Assembly: GCA_015233285.1 (NCBI GenBank)
Contig: JADFYA010000169.1
Location: 1-7,680, forward strand
DNA length: 7,680 nt
Reading direction: 5' to 3'
Source: Deltaproteobacteria bacterium
GTDB taxonomy: Bacteria; Desulfobacterota; JADFXK01
The notes beneath the pieces are model-generated. The model saw nothing but the letters and a program-made list of their open reading frames with translations. It ran no database searches and had not been told where the DNA came from. Numbering within the stretch: position 1 is the first letter of the stretch; the number at the start of each line of letters is the position of its first letter. Shown one piece after another: positions 5,617 to 7,680 of this stretch. A program made the translations under genes and the position numbers.

Positions 5617-6189
5617 ATGGCCGATGGATACACGATCAACGGACTGACCGTTCAACCTGGGGATCTGATATGCACTAGTGACGGAGGGACAGGCAGTATC
5701 AAAGGCCAATTCTGGCGTTTGATCGGAAATATGATCCCCGGCGAGGTGGACCATATTGTTATTTATGTGGGACCGGACGGCCAGTGTGTCGAGGCTGGAG
5801 CAAAGGGACGGGTGGTTACCTTCAAAGTCCCGGGTGGGAAGTGGGATATCCAAACGATGGGAAAAGAGAGAGGGCCGTTTGTCGACGTCCTCCACGGTGT
5901 CGCTTATCCCCTGAAAAACCTGGGGTTGCCACCGGAAGACATAACCCGGATTAGACAAGAAGTTGTTGACTACTGCCTCGTCCAAGCGCGGCTGAGAAAA
6001 CCATACAACCTCAATTTTTTTGATTCTTCGACGGAAGCAGCCTTCTACTGCAGCCAGCTCGCTTACAAAGCCTACCTTAGGCAAGGCATCAATCTGAACA
6101 CCGGAAAGGGCATTCCAAACGTCCCAGGAACGGATAGTATTATTTTCCCGCAGGAAATATGGGAAGAATGTGCCCATATCAAGCTTTAA
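5617..6189 (+). CDS. Permuted papain-fold cysteine hydrolase, YiiX/NlpC-P60-like
   Basis: This 190-residue protein carries the order typical of circularly permuted NlpC/P60 enzymes (YiiX/YaeF/YebB-like). It has an N-terminal VQPGDLICTS strand (GD at 15-16), the catalytic His in EVDHIVIYVG (His46), an acidic residue in CVEAGAKGRV (Glu59), and the catalytic Cys far downstream in AAFYCSQLAYKAY (Cys145). Family members are amidases, peptidases or acyl-bond hydrolases acting on peptidoglycan or lipids. No signal peptide or lipobox is present, so secretion by the standard route is not expected and a cytoplasmic substrate or another export route must be considered. It lies 23 bases after the metallophosphoesterase gene with a strong AAGGGGAG, so the two are probably translated from one message. 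The antisense open frame at 5611-6237 is a shadow. Fold and catalytic residues are well supported; the reaction is inferred. Confidence 0.82.
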   Translation: MADGYTINGLTVQPGDLICTSDGGTGSIKGQFWRLIGNMIPGEVDHIVIYVGPDGQCVEAGAKGRVVTFKVPGGKWDIQTMGKERGPFVDVLHGVAYPLKNLGLPPEDITRIRQEVVDYCLVQARLRKPYNLNFFDSSTEAAFYCSQLAYKAYLRQGINLNTGKGIPNVPGTDSIIFPQEIWEECAHIKL

Positions 6190-6343
6190 CAGGGTCTGGG
6201 GAATCATCGCATTCCTGGTAATTGTGCCGGTGGGCAACTGATCATTTAAATTTTAACTAAACGTTTCTTGGCCTTAAGGTGGGAACAATGTCCGTCGTAG
6301 GGGAGGGCATCGTTCTCTCTCTTGAGGCCTGGTAATCCTGCCC

Positions 6344-6925
6344 TTAATCCCCCAATAGAGCTGAACAAGGCCACGAAATAATATCCACAGCCGCGGCCAG
6401 AGCCTGGGCGCTGGATTCGGCCTGGGACTCGGCGGCGCTGGCCGTTAACTCATCTTGCCAGATGAATATGGTGGCCGGCAGATTCAGCCGGGCTTGTTTG
6501 TTGACATATGGTATGGCCCCGGCCTTTTTCTTGATGGTCACAATCAGTCTATTTTCCGGCAAGAACAGACCGGCGCAGTCAATGGCCCGCAGCAGATCCC
6601 CCCCCGGTGTTGCCCCGCAAATCCAGAATGATTACTAGGCCTTAATCAAACCAGCCAAGGCCGCTTTAAGGTCCGTCAAGGTGTAATTGGTAAACCGGAC
6701 AATTTTAACCACCGGAATCTGGTGAAGATAGGACACCAGCACGGTCTGGGCGGTGACTGGGGCGCGGTTGACTTCGATGGTTAGGGCCTGGGCGGCGGGT
6801 CGGGCAATCTTCAGCCAGCCGGCCGAAAACATCTGGAGCGACGTTAGGTGTGGCGGCCAGGGCCTGACGGATCCGTTTGACCATGTCTGCGGCTTCGGAC
6901 AGGCTGACCAAAACTTGGGCCGAAG
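6344..6925 (-). pseudogene. Decayed PDZ-S41 (C-terminal processing) protease relic
   Basis: Pieces of an S41 serine protease are found in order on the minus strand but in different frames. The end of a PDZ domain (SLSEAADMVKRIRQALAATP, about 6905-6846) is in one frame. A second frame (about 6835-6638) gives LTIEVNRAPVTAQTV and the strand VVKIVRFTNYTLTDLKAAL, and ends at TAG. The hallmark VIILDLRGNTG (6635-6603) returns to the first frame. After a run of eight G (6598-6605), DLLRAIDCAGLFLPENRLI and …LPATIFIWQDELTASAAE follow in the second frame, with the nucleophile-position Ser of TASAAE at about 6437-6439. The catalytic Lys region (TFGKG) and the C-terminal domain are missing; a TAA stop lies at 6344-6346. 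S41 proteases cleave periplasmic protein C-termini, but this copy cannot make a working enzyme. The 154 bases to its left (6190-6343) show no gene. Confidence 0.72.
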
Positions 6926-7680
6926 AGAGTGCGGTGGACGCAGAGGCCGGGTGGCGTGGACCCCCCGGTGGTTCCTCGGGGCCCGACCGTCGGCAAAATG
7001 GGTATGAACGGTATGGAAATCTCTCTGATGACCTCCACGGTCTTGTCAATATAGCGTTGCATGCTGTTGGTCATGTCTATGACAAAGACGATATTTGCCT
7101 TCATCACATCTGGGCAGCCCTTTTCCAGTTGGGTGGGTTCCCTGGCCGCGGCCGCAGTGTATTTTTTGTTCGTCTGCAGGTCCGAGCCCGTTCTCGCCTC
7201 CGCTCCGCCCTTGACAGTCATGGCAATCTTTAGTAATCTATCCGGGTGTCCCTGGATCTCGCATTTTTCCGCCTCCAGGATGGGATAGAGGTAGAACTCT
7301 TTGGTGATGTCGACCAGCTGCCGGGATTCCATGGTCACGATGGGAAAATCCGGGGGGATATTTTTGGAACGAACTGTGGCGTGCCATTCTTTGGCTTTCC
7401 TGGCCCGGTCATCCGCCGGCCATTTGAGCGCGTCCGACAGGAGCTTGCGATCCTTGAACATCAGCACCGGACTCCGGGTCGAGACATGGGTAAAGACCAT
7501 GATCATGGCCTGATCCCATTCTAAAACGTCCTCCGCCTTTATCCAGCCCAGGTTATTGCCTCGGGCGTCTTGACCTACTTCGTACCATCCTTGGGGTGGC
7601 GAGGTGCCGCCGCCGGTTTCAGGCCGGGTGTATACATACAACATATCGAAAGACTTGATATTATCTCGGACTGGTGGTTT
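6844..7680 (-). CDS. PpkA-like vWA-domain protein, 5' end outside window, 3' end corrupted
   Basis: The frame is open from the right edge (KPPVRDNIKSFDMLYVYTRP) and codes SH3-like text (GWYEVGQD…NNLGWIKAEDVLEW), then a linker and a vWA domain start, NIVFVIDMTNSM, whose DxTxS is a metal-ion-dependent adhesion (MIDAS) motif (Asp at 7075-7077, Ser at 7063-7065). The GWIKAEDVLEW…SPVLMFKD region followed by a vWA domain resembles the C-terminal half of PpkA-type proteins associated with type VI secretion. That link rests on family memory, and no other secretion gene is in view. After YIDKTVEVIREIS (to about 7015) the vWA similarity stops. The frame continues through low-complexity GPRGTTGGSTPPG and ends at 6844 within the S41 relic. 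About 150 residues expected for a vWA domain are missing, including the remaining MIDAS ligands. The product is probably truncated or non-functional. Confidence 0.65.
   Translation of the reverse strand, partial: KPPVRDNIKSFDMLYVYTRPETGGGTSPPQGWYEVGQDARGNNLGWIKAEDVLEWDQAMIMVFTHVSTRSPVLMFKDRKLLSDALKWPADDRARKAKEWHATVRSKNIPPDFPIVTMESRQLVDITKEFYLYPILEAEKCEIQGHPDRLLKIAMTVKGGAEARTGSDLQTNKKYTAAAAREPTQLEKGCPDVMKANIVFVIDMTNSMQRYIDKTVEVIREISIPFIPILPTVGPRGTTGGSTPPGLCVHRTLFGPSFGQPVRSRRHGQTDPSGPGRHT

Noticed and set aside
6200..6215. GGAAT/ATTCC hairpin after the YiiX-like gene as a terminator
   Set aside because: Only 5 base pairs and no T-run follows, so an intrinsic terminator cannot be supported.
5611..6237. 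208-codon open frame antisense to the YiiX-like gene
   Set aside because: The plus strand shows catalytic motifs, an operon context and a strong Shine-Dalgarno sequence; the antisense translation shows no family features.
6877..7233. Plus-strand open frame of 118 codons over the vWA gene
   Set aside because: It is antisense to the MIDAS-containing vWA segment and has no recognisable features.

Overview
The window looks like a moderately GC-rich Gram-negative bacterial chromosome. The style suggests an anaerobic delta-proteobacterial lineage (Desulfobacterota). This is an inference from the receiver-TPR protein, the UMF1/Atg22-type transporter, the heptad tandem repeat and the decayed vWA/S41 genes; there is no rRNA or marker gene to prove it. 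No tRNA, rRNA, CRISPR array or intact transposase gene was seen.

Left part (1-800): the 5' end of a minus-strand Gfo/Idh/MocA sugar dehydrogenase leaves the window at base 1. About 500 bases without a convincing gene follow. They hold a palindromic dispersed-type repeat (about 291-340) and a 176-bp segment bounded by an 11-bp perfect inverted repeat (518-528/683-693). A good sigma70-type promoter (712-740) then leads into the next gene.

Central part (800-3842), plus strand: a PaaI-type hotdog thioesterase; a protein with a degenerate response-regulator receiver domain followed by TPR repeats, in which Glu replaces the phospho-accepting Asp; and a 12-TM-type MFS transporter of the UMF1/Atg22 group. 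The transporter's longest reading frame begins inside an AGCACCR-type heptad repeat. The true start is more likely a TTG behind a Shine-Dalgarno sequence.

Intergenic 3843-4327: an AT-rich segment with a near-consensus promoter (TTGACA-16-TATAGT), an inverted repeat overlapping its -35 box, a 13-bp palindrome downstream and two mutually exclusive hairpins. No gene follows for about 400 bases.

Two-gene unit (4328-6189), plus strand: a calcineurin-like metallophosphoesterase with an atypical first metal motif (D-T-N, not D-x-H) and a helical insertion, then, 23 bases downstream, a permuted papain-fold (YiiX/NlpC-P60-like) cysteine hydrolase with visible His, Glu and Cys. Neither has a signal peptide. 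This pair is the best candidate here for an undescribed functional module.

Right part (6344-7680), minus strand: a vWA-domain protein resembling the C-terminal half of PpkA-type proteins enters from the right and loses recognisable vWA sequence soon after its MIDAS motif. It runs in the same orientation into a decayed PDZ-S41 (C-terminal processing) protease relic spread over two frames, with in-frame stops and a frame switch at a run of eight G. This end looks like gene decay or rearrangement.
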